Notes under the pieces: model-generated
Databases searched by the model: none
Told to the model about the DNA's origin: nothing
Seen by the model: only the letters and a program-made list of their open reading frames with translations
Source: Apostichopus japonicus
Lineage: Eukaryota > Echinodermata > Holothuroidea > Aspidochirotida > Stichopodidae
NCBI RefSeq assembly: GCF_037975245.1
Contig: NC_092582.1
Span: 2,371,001-2,435,000 of the forward strand
Direction of reading: 5' to 3'
DNA length: 64,000 nucleotides
Position numbers and translations under genes: made by a program
Part shown: positions 21,545 through 34,001 of the stretch, piece by piece
Layout of the letters: each line of letters begins with the position of its first letter
Position numbering within the stretch: position 1 is the stretch's first letter

Positions 21545-24500
21545 AAGGTGATTACTCTTTCGAAGAGCAAATTCAGTATCTTTCTCTCAGTGAATTATAG
21601 TAGCTAAGATGTCTTAGAGTGAAAACAGTATCTTCTTCTTATTGAATTATTTGTAACTAAGGTCTCTTAGAGTAAAAACAGTATCTTCCTCTTAGTGAAT
21701 TATTGTAACTAAGGTATCTTAGAGTGAAAACAGTATCTTCCTTTTAGTGAATTATTGTAACTAAGGTCTCTTAGAGTGAAAACAGTATCTTTCTCTTAGT
21801 GGATTATTGTAACTTATGTCTCTTAGAGTGAAAACAGTATCTTCCTCTCGGTGTTTTATTGTAACTAAGGTCTCTTAGAGTGAAAACAGTATCTTTCTCT
21901 TAGTGAAATATTGTAACTAAGGTCTCTTAGAGTGAAAACAGTATCTTCCTCTCGGTGAATTATTGTAACTAAGTTATCTTAGAGTGAAAACAGTATCTTC
22001 CTCTTAGTGTATTATTGTAACTAAGGTCTCTTAGAGTGAAAACAGTATCTTCCTCTTAGTGAAATATTGTAACTAAGGTCTCTTAGAGTGAAAACAGTAT
22101 CTTCCTCTTAGTGAATTATTGTAACTAAGGTATCTTAGAGTGAAAACAGTATCTTCCTTTTAGTGAATTATTGTAACTAAGGTCGCTAAGAGTGAAAACA
22201 GTATCTTCCTCATAGTGAATTATTGTAACTAAGGTATCTTAGAGTGAAAACAGTATCTTCCTCTTAGTGTATTATTGTAACTAAGGTCTCTTAGAGTGAA
22301 AACAGTATCTTCCTCTCAGTGAATTATTGTATCTAAGGTCTCTTAGAGTGAAAACAGTATCTTCCTTTTAGTGAATTATTGTAACTAAGGTCGCTAAGAG
22401 TGAAAACAGTATCTTCCTCTCAGTGAATTATTGTAACTAAGTTATCTTAGAGTGAAAACAGTATCTTCCTCTCAGTGTATTATTGTAACTAAGGTCTCTT
22501 AGAGTGAAAACAGTATCTTCCTCTTAGTGAAATATTGTAACTAAGGTCTCTTAGAGTGAAAACAGTATCTTCCTCTCAGTGAATTATTGTAACAAAGGTC
22601 TCTTAGAGTGAAAACAGTATCTTCCTCTTAGTGAAATATTGTAACTAAGGTCTCTTAGAGTGAAAACAGTATCTTCCTCTTAGTGTATTATTGTAACTAA
22701 GGTCTCTTAGAGTGAAAACAGTATCTTCCTCTCAGTGTATTATTGTAACTAAGGTCTCTTAGAGTGAAAACAGTATCTTCCTCTCAGTGTATTATTGTAA
22801 CTAAGGTCTCTTAGAGTGAAAACAGTATCTTCCTCTCAGTGTATTATTGTAACTAAGGTCTCTTAGAGTGAAAACAGTATCTTCCTCTCAGTGTATTATT
22901 GTAACTAAGGTCTCTTAGAGTGAAAACAGTATCTTCCTCTCAGTGTATTATTGTAACTAAGGTCTCTTAGAGTGAAAACAGTATCTTCCTCTCAGTGTAT
23001 TATTGTAACTAAGGTCTCTTAGAGTGAAAACAGTATCTTCCTCTCGGTGTATTATTGTAACTAAGGTCTCTTAGAGTGAAAACAGTATCTTCCTCTCGGT
23101 GTATTATTGTAACTAAGGTCTCTTAGAGTGAAAACAGTATCTTCCTCTCGGTGTATTATTGTAACTAAGGTCTCTTAGAGTGAAAACAGTATCTTCCTCT
23201 CGGTGTATTATTGTAACTAAGGTCTCTTAGAGTGAAAACAGTATCTTCCTCTCGGTGTATTATTGTAACTAAGGTCTCTTAGAGTGAAAACAGTATCTTC
23301 CTCTCGGTGTATTATTGTAACTAAGGTCTCTTAGAGTGAAAACAGTATCTTCCTCTCGGTGTATTATTGTAACTAAGGTCTCTTAGAGTGAAAACAGTAT
23401 CTTCCTCTCGGTGTATTATTGTAACTAAGGTCTCTTAGAGTGAAAACAGTATCTTCCTCTCGGTGTATTATTGTAACTAAGGTCTCTTAGAGTGAAAACA
23501 GTATCTTCCTCTCGGTGTATTATTGTAACTAAGGTCTCTTAGAGTGAAAACAGTATCTTCCTCTCGGTGTATTATTGTAACTAAGGTCTCTTAGAGTGAA
23601 AACAGTATCTTCCTCTCGGTGTATTATTGTAACTAAGGTCTCTTAGAGTGAAAACAGTATCTTCCTCTCGGTGTATTATTGTAACTAAGGTCTCTTAGAG
23701 TGAAAACAGTATCTTCCTCTTAGTGAAATATTGTAACTAAGGTCTCTTAGAGTGAAAACAGTATCTTCCTCTCGGTGTATTATTGTAACTAAGGTCTCTT
23801 AGAGTGAAAACAGTATCTTCCTCTTAGTGAAATATTGTAACTAAGGTCTCTTAGAGTGAAAACAGTATCTTCCTCTCGGTGTTTTATTGTAACTAAGGTC
23901 TCTTAGAGTGAAAACAGTATCTTCCTCTTAGTGAAATATTGTAACTAAGGTCTCTTAGAGTGAAAACAGTATCTTCCTCTCGGTGAATTATTGTAACTAA
24001 GGTCTCTTAGAGTGAAAACAGTATCTTCCTTTTAGTGAATTATTGTAACTAAGGTCGCTAAGAGTGAAAACAGTATCTTCCTCTTAGTGAATTATTGTAA
24101 CTAAGTTATCTTAGAGTGAAAACAGTATCTTCCTCTCAGTGTATTATTGTAACTAAGGTCTCTTAGAGTGAAAACAGTATCTTCCTCTTAGTGAAATATT
24201 GTAACTAAGGTCTCTTAGAGTGAAAACAGTATCTTCCTCTCAGTGAATTATTGTAACAAAGGTCTCTTAGAGTGAAAACAGTATCTTTCTCTTAGTGAAA
24301 TATTGTAACTAAGGTCTCTTAGAGTGAAAACAGTATCTTCCTCTCAGTGAATTATTGTAACAAAGGTCTCTTAGAGTGAAAACAGTATCTTTCTCTTAGT
24401 GAAATATTGTAACTAAGGTCTCTTAGAGTGAAAACAGTATCTTCCTCTCAGTGAATTATTGTAACAAAGGTCTCTTAGAGTGAAAACAGTATCTTTCTCT

Positions 24501-25372
24501 TAGTGAAATATTGTAACTAAGGTCTCTTAGAGTGAAAACAGTATCTTCCTCTCAGTGAATTATTGTAACTAAGGTCTCTTAGAGTTAAAACAGTATCTTC
24601 CTCTTGGTGTATTATTGTAACTAAGGTCTCTTAGAGTGAAAACAGTATCTTCCTCTCAGTGAATTATTGTAACTAAGGTCTCTTAGAGTGAAAACAGTAT
24701 CTTCCTCTTGGTGTATTATTGTAACTAAGGTCTCTTAGAGTGAAAACAGTATCTTCCTCTCAGTGTATTATTGTAACTAAGGTCTCTTAGAGTGAAAACA
24801 GTATCTTCCTCTTGGTGTATTATTGTAACTAAGGTCTCTTAGAGTGAAAACAGTATCTTCCTCTCGGTGTATTATTGTAACTAAGGTCTCTTAGAGTGAA
24901 AACAGTATCTTCCTCTTGGTGTATTATTGTAACTAAGGTCTCTTAGAGTGAAAACAGTATCTTCCTCTCGGTGAATTATTGTAACTAAGGTCTCTTAGAG
25001 TGAAAACAGTATCTTTCTCTTCGTGGATTATTGTAACTAAGGTCTCTTAGAGTGAAAACAGTATCTTCCTCTTAGTGAAATATTGTAACTAAGGTCTCTT
25101 AGAGTGAAAACAGTATCTTCCTCTCGGTGTATTATTGTAACTAAGGTCTCTTAGAGTGAAAACAGTATCTTCCTCTCGGTGTATTATTGTAACTAAGGTC
25201 TCTTAGAGTGAAAACAGTATCTTCCTCTTAGTGAAATATTGTAACTAAGGTCTCTTAGAGTGAAAACAGTATCTTCCTCTCAGTGAATTATTGTAACAAA
25301 GGTCTCTTAGAGTGAAAACAGTATCTTTCTCTTAGTGGATTATTGTAACTAAGGTCTGTTATAGAATGAAAA
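21545..25372. repeat. 52-bp satellite array, about 73 copies (3.8 kb)
   Basis: Unit: TTAGAGTGAAAACAGTATCT, then TCCTCTCGGTGTATTATTGT, then AACTAAGGTCTC. All units are the same length apart from edge copies. The variable part is the ctcggtgtatta / ctcagtgtatta / cttagtgaaata / cttagtgaatta segment. Roughly six ctcagtgtatta units (about 22732-22992) are followed by about thirteen identical ctcggtgtatta units (23044-23668). A 104-bp dimer is repeated three times at about 24180-24540. Each unit carries the inverted pair CTAAG/CTTAG four bases apart. Stops occur in every frame. It has no spacers and is not a CRISPR array. Confidence 0.97.
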
Positions 25373-27528
25373 CAGTTACATTATAAAGAAGGCAAGCTGA
25401 GTATAACTGCTAAATACAAATTGAAAAGGGTATTGTATTAAATCACCATGGTAATAGAATTTCCTTTTGCCAATCTTATTTTATTATTATTGGCAATCTA
25501 ATTTGCCAATCAATATTTATGTGAAAAAACAAATAAATGAATGAATGAATGAATGAATGAATGATTCTGAAATCAAATATGCTGATTGTACTTTTTACTA
25601 TGTGAAATCAATCAACATAGATAGGCATATTTATAGGGTTTGTATGTACGCTACCATCAACAAACCTACATTATTTAGTGACTAAAACAACGTTACACTA
25701 CCAAATTAAGACAAAGCCTCAACTTTCTTCATTTAACGGAAACATTATATTTATCACGAAATTATGATGTACAGCATCATTTTTTTGCATTGATATGCTA
25801 TATGTGAACGAATCCGTGGAATTTATACCTAGACTGGGATTTTATACCTAGGTTAAGTTAGCTTCTCATTTAAAATATGCTCAATGTTAGGAATACTCCT
25901 TTAAGGCTAGACTTATCATGGCGTCGACTTCGAAGTCCAGCCCGCAAATATTGTCAAGTCATTGTGACGTTTGTAATACTTCGTAAACGTGTTTTTTTTT
26001 TAAGCCACAAGTCCTTCTATTGATAATTTGTCTTGCTTCCGATGACTTAAACTTTAAGGTCTGTTTGCTAAATAATTAATGAATCTTTCATGCTTAAAAG
26101 GTCGAGTTTCGAAAAACAATTCTAAAAGTATTATAACTCCCAAACTCAGGAATGTGGTTTAAGTAGACCTCAATGAGAAATTCGCAGACTGAGGGAGGTT
26201 AGAGGCTAAACATGGGGGGGGGGGGGAATGTGCAGGGATAAAGAATAATGTACTTCATGTTTATAATTAATAAAGTAAAATTGAAGATTTAAAAATAGAG
26301 GGTGTGGTGATATACTCGTCCCTAGTAGTTCAAATTGGCTCCCGGGGTCACTGATTCGCATCCTATAGTGTGTTTAACATTCTTCGATCATATGATATAT
26401 ACCAGAATTCCATTGATTGATCTCACTCCCCCGGTTTTTGACGCTTTACATCGTCATAAGCGCTATGAATTTACAACTCTTTTTTTGTGTGTGTGCATGA
26501 TTCACTTTAAACGAATTTGACAGGTCTTGGTTCTTCGTCACCCAGGATGCAATATCGCGCTCTGGTAATCACACGTTTAATCCTTATCATGCTTTTACCT
26601 GATTGGTCAATGGATTGCACAACAACCGTAGCCATGCAATATCCATGACCCGTCAGTTTTCAAGGTGTGCGTATGTACACTTGCTAGTGAAGTCTGCCGT
26701 TTGAAATTTGAATGGCATCAAAGTACTTCTAACACGACGTGTGCAGTCTGTGTGAGAATTAATGACGTAACTGCTTATCTTCATAAATATTCATGAGAAG
26801 GCATTAATTCTATCATATCACCTGTTCAAACCCATTAGTTTATACGACAGGTGACATCGTTCAACGAAGCTTGTTATTACCATGTTGTAATAGAATACTA
26901 AGTTAAGTATTAGTGGCATGCTGAAAATTACAACCTGTAGTTTGAGTTCAAAAGGCTTATATTGAAAAATATGGATAAGTTTTCCTACATGTTTTGGCAG
27001 GAAAAAATAGTCGGTTCGCTCAGTGAAAGACGCTAGTCACATAGGCCTATATAGTATCCCGGATTTTCACTCATTTTTAATAAGACAATGTACAATTATA
27101 ATAACCAGTTAGTCAAAGTGATGTTTATTTTTTGCGGGTGGGGGGGGGGGGAATATCAAAATATAATTTGACAAGTTTTGTATAATCAGCCTTTAGGAAG
27201 CTCTTATAAAAGGAAAGAGACAATTGATCATATAAATGGAAATAATCTAAAAATTCCACAAGAGTAAAGAACTAATTGTCTACAACGGAAATACTGTTTG
27301 ATTCCCGTTTGTAGCCATTGTTTCTATGTTACAATTAAAACATGACTTAATTAGCCCCATAGGCCAGACAATTTGATTCATTTGGATTTCGGATAAGTTA
27401 ATTAATTAAAATATATAAAACTATAATTTAAACAAGTAGCATCTGTACTCAATATTCTATAACATTCGGAAACAAATTGTACGTTGTATAATGAAATTCT
27501 GTTTATTATCGTTACAACTATCAAAATA
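25373..27528. other. Unassigned DNA with small elements
   Basis: (AATG)n repeat at about 25534-25565, a 12-base G-run at 26215-26226 and another at about 27139-27151. An inverted CCAAT box (gattggtcaatgg) lies near 26603 and a TGACGTAA site near 26762. No gene recognised. Confidence 0.55.
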
Positions 27529-27804
27529 TGACGTCATTGAGAGAATTATAAAAATAATATCTATTTATCTCATAGGCCTATTTAATATTGTTGATTGATT
27601 CAGGATTTCATTGAAAGCTAAATCTAAAATAACCATTAAGTTCCATAGATTTTGTTTTGTTTTTTATTCTTGCATTTTGTTCTGTAAAGTAAAGAGTAAA
27701 GACCTAACCTTTCATATTTCCGGTTATTGTTATTACAAATCGTTCGCGCCTATTAAGGATATCCTAAGCAATACAAATTGTGACGTCAGTTCAATGTGAC
27801 GTCA
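27529..27804. promoter_or_regulatory. Cluster of three perfect CRE palindromes
   Basis: TGACGTCA, the full CREB/ATF site, occurs at 27529-27536, 27781-27788 and 27797-27804, the last two only 16 bp apart. This 8-mer is expected about once or less in 64 kb of this composition. Regulatory function is inferred; no adjoining transcript start is visible. Confidence 0.4.
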
Positions 27805-28395
27805 CTCGCACTTTCTTCACGCTGAACGGTTATGCTTTATAGCAGACAAGTGCCTTTCGTTATCAAAAATCTATAAAACGTATTGCACTGTATTCCAAAA
27901 CTTAGCCTTAATTCAGTGAAGTCATGTTGGTATCTTGGCCTAAATCAATTTCTGTTAAGATTAACCTTCAACCCAAGCATTGTATGCAAATTAGGCAACA
28001 TCTAATGTAAGAGGTGATGTTTGTGTTAGATACAGCTGCTTCGTGTTGGTAACTGTATGAATAATGTCGAACTTATATTATCGTGTAAAGCATCAAATAT
28101 AGAACTCAAATTTAAGGTTGATTAAAGAATAAAATAATTTAATTATATGTATATCCAATAATCGCTACGTCTCTCAACCCAGTCCTACATTTACTATCGT
28201 AAAGGGCAACACGCCATTTGTGTTTATTTTACGATTATATTCTAATTGTATATACCTAAGCAGCTGCAGAAATCAAGAAAAAGTAAGATATCTGAAACCA
28301 TAAAACTTGTGTCATTAGCCCATTAAATTTTGCACTAAAAAGCACACCTTGCACCACCAACATTGCACCAAGGAAGATTTACGAAGTGGCAATGG
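27805..28395. other. Unassigned AT-rich DNA
   Basis: No gene recognised between the CRE cluster and the next repeat. Confidence 0.6.
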
Positions 28396-28641
28396 AACTG
28401 ATATAAAATCTAATAATCCCAATATCAGCCAAATTGCTGCGACACTACACGAAACGAGATCATTCCGCCGAGGCGGAGTAATATCAAGTAGTGTGCGAAC
28501 TATAACATCTCACAGCGGCCACGCAGAGGCTGTCCGTTGACGTATACCAAAAGAAACATTCATTAAACATTGGGCAACGAAGTGCAGATATGTAATATGT
28601 CGTAATAATAATAATCATAGAAATAATAGTAATAATATCAA
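28396..28641 (+). repeat. Interspersed repeat family R3, copy A
   Basis: About 246 bp that recur inverted at 42083-42335, 14 kb away. Shared landmarks in order: aactgatata, aatcccaatatcagccaaat, the palindromic ccgccgaggcgg, gaggctgtccgttgacg, aaacattcattaa, then a TAA-rich tail. The minus-strand open frame through it (residues SALRCPMFNECFFWYTSTDS) is kept open in both copies, with most differences tolerated. Class unknown; the A/T-rich simple tail resembles that of SINEs. Confidence 0.75.
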
Positions 28642-28684
28642 AGTTACAACTCAAAGCATTTTGCAACAACTTACATCATGTCTG

Positions 28685-28765
28685 TAACACTTGTGTTATT
28701 TTTTAACACCTGTGTTACTAAGGTACCACTTACCACTGTATAACACTTGCATAACACTCGTGTTA
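28685..28765. promoter_or_regulatory. Three TAACACNNGTGTTA palindromes
   Basis: TAACACTTGTGTTA (28685-28698), TAACACCTGTGTTA (28704-28717) and TAACACTCGTGTTA (28752-28765) share perfect 6-bp arms and differ only in the two central bases. A fourth half-site (TAACACTTGC) lies between the second and third. Arms resemble, but do not equal, T-box half-sites. Function unknown. Confidence 0.45.
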
Positions 28766-28827
28766 CTCTTGTCATGCTTATATAAATGTAAAACGGTAAA
28801 AGGGGAAGTCTTTATTTTCGTAGACGG

Positions 28828-29387
28828 AACGTTTCCAGTGGCGGAGCGTCCATACAGTCAGGGGGACGGATGCCCCCCCCCCCCCCCGACGGACTCAAAT
28901 GGACTGCTGGCGCCCTTTTCAGCTTTTTACCACTTTTCACTTATTCGTGATTATCGACTTTTTTATTGCGCTCTCATCTACCTATTGACAGTTGTCACAT
29001 TTTGTTGGTGTAATTTTCTGACAAAATGCTCTAACAGCCGTCTTTAATTTATCGGCACTTCCGTTGTACGAAACTATTTCCAAGAATTGTACCGGTACGG
29101 GGTTTTCGATCTATTTTTAGACGATACGCCACGCGCAGTGGCTGATATATAGTAATAAACACCAAACTTTAAGTCGGCATGCAGTGTACGTTATACGCCG
29201 CTCCAAGATCAGTGTGTTGGAAAGGGTAATTTCCGGCGATCTAGGGAGTATCTTTACTCAAAAAATGTCTGTACTCTCCGCGCCAACCTGTGGTGGCGCT
29301 CCGCTTAGATAGTGTCGAAAGCGCCCCTACAGACCATTCTCGCCCCCCCCCCCGACAAATACCCCTAGCTCCGTCACTGAATGCTTC
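28828..29387. mobile_element. hAT-type non-autonomous DNA transposon (MITE) with TSD
   Basis: The element proper is 28836-29379 (544 bp). Its ends are CAGTGGCGGAGC and GCTCCGTCACTG, 12-bp terminal inverted repeats with one mismatch, starting CAGTG as in many hAT elements. It is flanked by 8-bp direct repeats, AACGTTTC (28828-28835) and AATGCTTC (29380-29387), identical at 6 of 8; hAT transposases make 8-bp duplications. There is no transposase frame, so it would have depended on an autonomous relative. Long C-runs lie just inside each end (near 28874 and 29343). Confidence 0.75.
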
Positions 29388-30324
29388 CACTATATTCAAA
29401 ATCTACAGGGATATAAAATCAACCGTGTACGTTATTTCGAATTCTGCCGAATCTGTTGACTCGTGAAATTAAACATCCGAAATCTTGTGTAAATGTCAAT
29501 AAAAAAGCTCAGTAAAATTTAAATAAAACTACCATTCGATTTTTGATGTTATCCATAACGAAAACTGTAAGATTTGAAGGACGAGAAAACGATGTTTCAT
29601 TCAACGAATAAATACTATAAACCTCCTAAAGTTATATTTTCAAAATGAAAATGTGTTGATCTGTAAACAAACCAAACGAGAAGGTCGAAATGTCAAATAT
29701 TTGTATCAATCCTTTGCTTTGTATCAAGAGTTGAAAATGACCCACTAGCTATATCTTCTTTTTTTTTTCTTTTTTTTTGGGGGGGGGGGTGGTGGTTGGA
29801 GAGAAAAAATACTAGGACCAAGATGAAGCTCAGGCAAAAATATTCATTTATTCAAGATGAAGCATTTCAATAACATTTTTCTATCATATGAAGTTAGAAT
29901 AACAGCATTCTGTTTAGAAATCAGACGTTTTATTAGCTTATGGCCGACCTGGTATTTATAAAAAACATTCTTTTCCCCTATGCTGTTACATCTTAACGAC
30001 AACATTAAAAAGTCCATTAATGTGATTATAAAGAATCATCGCTTGAGGCGTAATTGCCAAGTTCAGTCATTTTCACTCTAACATTTGGGAGCCACTAGGG
30101 GGACTAGGATCGTATTTTCTCTCGGGATGGCATTAACGCTGACAACGGACTCGTCCACAAATATTTTAAGAACGGATGGTGGATCAACGGCAAATAAAAA
30201 AACACTATACGCATAGTCGAATCACGAGGATTGTTCACAAATCCAGCTGTGTGGGTACGATAATATGCAATGTGTTCGCCTTTTTACCCTCGCGTCAGTC
30301 TGTGTTTATCCGACAGTGACAAGT
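29388..30324. other. Unassigned AT-rich DNA
   Basis: A T-run followed by a G-run near 29758-29790; no gene recognised. Confidence 0.6.
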
Positions 30325-30540
30325 GAGCAAGTAACCAGGGGTGAGTTCGAGTCACGTGATCCCCTGAGCGGTTTACACTACAATCATGATCATCCGAACG
30401 GGTTCAGAATCCCCTCCAAAAGGGACATAGCGATTCCGGGGTCTTAAATCCTGAGTACGAGAGCGTTCACACTACGAAGTTGATCGTGCTTTCCCGTATC
30501 AGATCCCCCTTGCGTGCTCAGGTGTGAACAAAGCTTAAAA
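30325..30540. repeat. GC-richer block with short direct and inverted repeats
   Basis: The block stands out by composition. CAGGGG near 30333 pairs with CCCCTG near 30361, and the words gcggtttacactac, gcgttcacactac and ggtgtgaac recur direct and inverted across 150 bp. It looks like part of a transposable element of unknown class. The 60-residue open frame at 30265-30447 overlaps it and is not supported as a gene. Confidence 0.35.
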
Positions 30541-31560
30541 GACAGCCATTGTCTCAGACGCTGATTCTGTAAGAACAATTGTATAATAAAACTGTTGCCT
30601 CTTAAGAATAAGTCTATCATGAAGTAACTATAATCCGAAATAGTCTACGAATGGGTTTTGCGATTTCTAATTGTTGACATCACGCTGACAAAATTAGTAT
30701 ATTTAGCCCTTTTTTTCATGTTACAGTTGATTTAAAATGTCGCACAGCCATAGATCCTTGACATAACATATGTCAACCAAACAAGTTAGATGATGGCGCT
30801 ACATACAAAAGTTCTATTCATAACATTGACTATGTATTCAGATTTAACACAAAGGTTATACATGGATATTATAATTAGGCCTAAGTCCTTTGCTGAAATA
30901 CATGTGGATGCATACATCAATTGGCAGCGTTATAATGTGTTACAAGCACTCGACATGTTACAGTTGCTAGATAGTTCTGAACTCTACTATAACGTACACC
31001 ACTTCTCTGCAGTATACCCTCACTGTACGCGATAATAAGTATCATCACAGATTCACGGTGACGTCATTGAGGGCTTTGATTCCGCTCCTTCAGTCATACA
31101 TCAACGTTAATTCATCCCGTGTACTTATACAGATTGATTTAGGCAAGAATGACACCAAATATGACAAGTTTTAAGCAGGGTCCTCTTTACTGGCATCAAA
31201 AATAAATTTTCTAGTAGTTTGGCTATTTTTAATAACGCCCGCATACAATTGATATTATAAAGTACTTGTTTACCGGTAAGCTGCTTGTGATCGTTTTGTT
31301 TGGCCAATATTATCAAGTATTCACTATTATGACCTTTATGGTAATATATGCGGGTATGGTTACGAGTTCATGCAGTGTCAACTGCGTGATAAATTGTTTA
31401 TAAATTGTGCTGCCCAATGGCAGGGAACAGTTATAGATATATCTAAACTGCGTCTACCAAAGCCAATGATGAATGAAGGGCCCAGGAATATAAGGAATCT
31501 TAGAGAGTTTGTCAACTAGAAGTTAAGACAAAATGGGCTTCAAGGAAACGCATGTGTGTT
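30541..31560. other. Unassigned AT-rich DNA
   Basis: Contains one perfect CRE (TGACGTCA, 31059-31066) in a context, TGACGTCATTGAG, shared with the site at 27529. The 81-residue open frame at 30790-31035 has no recognisable domain. Confidence 0.5.
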
Positions 31561-31722
31561 TTAGATCCTCCCGCAAGCAGGAACTCGCAAAGAAGCCTCA
31601 TTGGCTTATCAAAGCCGCAAGCTGACTGAAGTCAGTCTCTTACATTCATATTTAACGTCCATTATTATGAATTGTCAATAGTCAACAAGTCTGTACCTGG
31701 ACGATATGCTGGACGACATGTT
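31561..31722 (-). repeat. tRNA-type SINE family R2, copy 1 (head missing)
   Basis: About 160 bp nearly identical to 31999-32150: ttttagatcctcc, aagcaggaactcgc, ttggcttatcaaagccgcaa, cagtctctta and gattatgaattgtc occur in the same order. On the minus strand it lacks the tRNA-like head of copy 2, so it is 5'-truncated, as SINE copies often are. Confidence 0.8.
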
Positions 31723-31998
31723 GTTTGTACATTACTTGCACGTATAGAGTAATTACGATTTTCGTTACCACATTTTCTGAGGTGATCGAACGTAATGCAT
31801 ATATTGCAGGCTATAGTATACATCTCTGTCAGTTGTTTACGATTTGACTTTGATAATTGCTAAGATAAACAAGTGAGGCCAAATGGAAGGAAGGTGGAAT
31901 CATTCACTCCCCGTCGTCTAGTGTTCATACATTCAACAATGTGTACACATGTCTATACTTTCAACATGTGTATCGTTTATGTATATATGTATGTATGT

Positions 31999-32226
31999 AT
32001 TTTAGATCCTCCTACAAGCAGGAACTCGCGAAGAAGCCATCATTGGCTTATCAAAGCCGCAAGCTGACCGAAGTCAGTCTCTTAGATTCATATTTTAACG
32101 TCCATGATTATGAATTGTCAATTGTCAACAACTCTGTAACTGGACGACATACATTAATCTGGGAGTGAGTCGAACCGGGGACCTTATGATTGGAAGACAC
32201 CGGCGTTAACCACTGAGCTAACACCC
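31999..32226 (-). repeat. tRNA-type SINE family R2, copy 2 with tRNA-like head
   Basis: On the minus strand the element opens at 32226 with a tRNA-like segment (32226-32159). It starts GGGTGTTAGCTCAGTGGTTA, a near-consensus A-box, and carries GGTTCGACTC as B-box near 32170. The anticodon arm is degenerate, so it is not a working tRNA gene. The body matches copy 1 about 430 bp away. The 3' end (minus) abuts a TACA-type simple repeat (31980-31998), typical of a SINE tail. Confidence 0.8.
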
Positions 32227-33877
32227 ATGATTATCTGTTTATCTGTTTATAATGACCGAAACAGGGACACTGATGAAAAAAAGCCAAAATTAAGTCAAAT
32301 GTATGTAAGATGTATAAAACTGAAATATCCATACTTCATTAAAGCAGCGGTTTGCATTTGGTAACGTTTTTATTTTATTGACAATATCATTGCGACTTTG
32401 TAAAACAATCTTAGATGTATGAAACAATGCAGGATATACTTCAATCTTTACAACATTTGAAATGGACCTTTGAAATGGATAGGATAGGCGAATTTTAGCA
32501 TGTTACATAATAGGCATCACACACAAGCATATCCAGAAATGTGTGACTTTTCTCGTTGTTTACCGACTATTTACAATTATAACATAACCAAATAAAGACA
32601 AATAAAAGGAAAATTACAAGGGTACTACAACAAAGGCTAAGTATCATACCTAATGAGGCTAAGAGTTTGTGTTCTTTAAATGTTTTCATTATAGTCTTAT
32701 AAATCATTAAAAATGCTATTTTATTTTTTAATACGAATTTTACCAAAACCACATAATTTTCGCAAGATAATTTGATATACGTGAACGAACTACAGAAAAA
32801 CTGACTTGGAAATTTATTTTATATTTCCGTTTAGTATTAATCACATGCATAAATGCAAAAAATGAAGAACTTTCAAGTCAACATTTTCGATTTGTAACAT
32901 CATTATTTTGTCATAAAACTTGGCGAGGCAAGTGTATGAATGTACTGGTATTACATTATTAAGGGATGTTAGTATATGGAAAACATTAACAAATTTAGCA
33001 AAATAAGTATAAAAAATATAAAAAATGGGCTGATTTTAAGATTATGGTTTATTTATGCAACAGTCAGAGGGCCTGTTGTTTCGATCCAATGAGGGTCGTC
33101 TTGAGTGAGACAAATACAAATCCAAATACAAATACCAATTAAATTACAAAAAAATGTTTACCTATACATGCTCATTGCATGCAGTAGACAATACTTTGTT
33201 AACATGCTTCTCTATTTAACTACCTCATTGTAGGCCTATGTATATTGATGGAATTAAAAGATGTATAGGGTATAACAGCTAAAATCAGCTTTCTTCATTA
33301 TATCAGCCAAGTAATTAACCATTTAAAGCAACAAAGTGCCCGTTGTGAAAATGAAGACTGCCTTTTTTTCATTTTCAAAAGACTAAATTTGTCCAACTTT
33401 AAGTTTCGGCATAAGATATGATACAACGCTCGCTTACAGCTTGATTATATTGTTAAGTGTTTTAATATTTCAATATTGACACGGAATTATCTGCAATAGC
33501 GTAGCCTAATATGCAACACAAGTTAGCCCATATATATGTAATGTATAGCACGTTCGTTAGATATGTACTTATCAAAAGCCCATACTAAATCAATTCGGTT
33601 TAGATATATCATTCACATGTGTTAGACTTATTTTATTGTCATCAAACGATGTTTTTAATTGCCCTGTAATTACAACAATTAGGAGAGAAGCAAACAATGT
33701 TCCATACATTCGTATGAAACAATATATATTACCCTTATTTACGTAATGAGCGGTTCGATGCATTATCGTGGGTTGCTTATCTTTTTTACGGGTTAATGCA
33801 ACATACAGCAAATAATGACTTGAATTTGTTACAATGGAAAGAAATATTTTCACAAAAGGAAAATATTAGTGCAGCCG
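32227..33877. other. Unassigned AT-rich DNA
   Basis: No gene or repeat recognised. Minus-strand open frames at 32567-32752 and 33590-33853 are short and without family resemblance. Confidence 0.55.
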
Positions 33878-33999
33878 GTTGCTACGAGTAACGTTGGAAT
33901 TGTTAATTCTGTCTAAAAACGAAGACGCAAACTATAACAATGTCGTCTTACGCAAGCATACAGCTTACTATGAGTGTATTAAATACTGATCATTTAAAG
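33878..33999 (+). CDS. X-box-like motif followed by possible short first exon (weak)
   Basis: GTTGCTACGAGTAAC at 33878-33892 fits the looser X-box rule (two half-sites, 3-base centre). At 33940, in good context (ACAATGTCG), a 20-codon frame begins MSSYASIQLTMSV and meets a possible donor AAAG|GTATCA at 33999/34000. This repeats the arrangement at 15968-16157 but with weaker motif and weaker donor. No family recognised. Confidence 0.15.
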
Positions 34000-34001
34000 G
34001 T

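Noticed and set aside
21545-25372. CRISPR array
   Set aside because: The whole 52-bp unit repeats without unique spacers, there are no cas genes, and the context is eukaryotic.
28691-29047. 118-residue plus-strand frame
   Set aside because: It crosses the palindromes, the hAT MITE end and a 15-base C-run (poly-Pro); no domain.
32159-32226. Genuine tRNA gene
   Set aside because: The anticodon stem does not pair and the sequence is the head of a repeated SINE-like unit.
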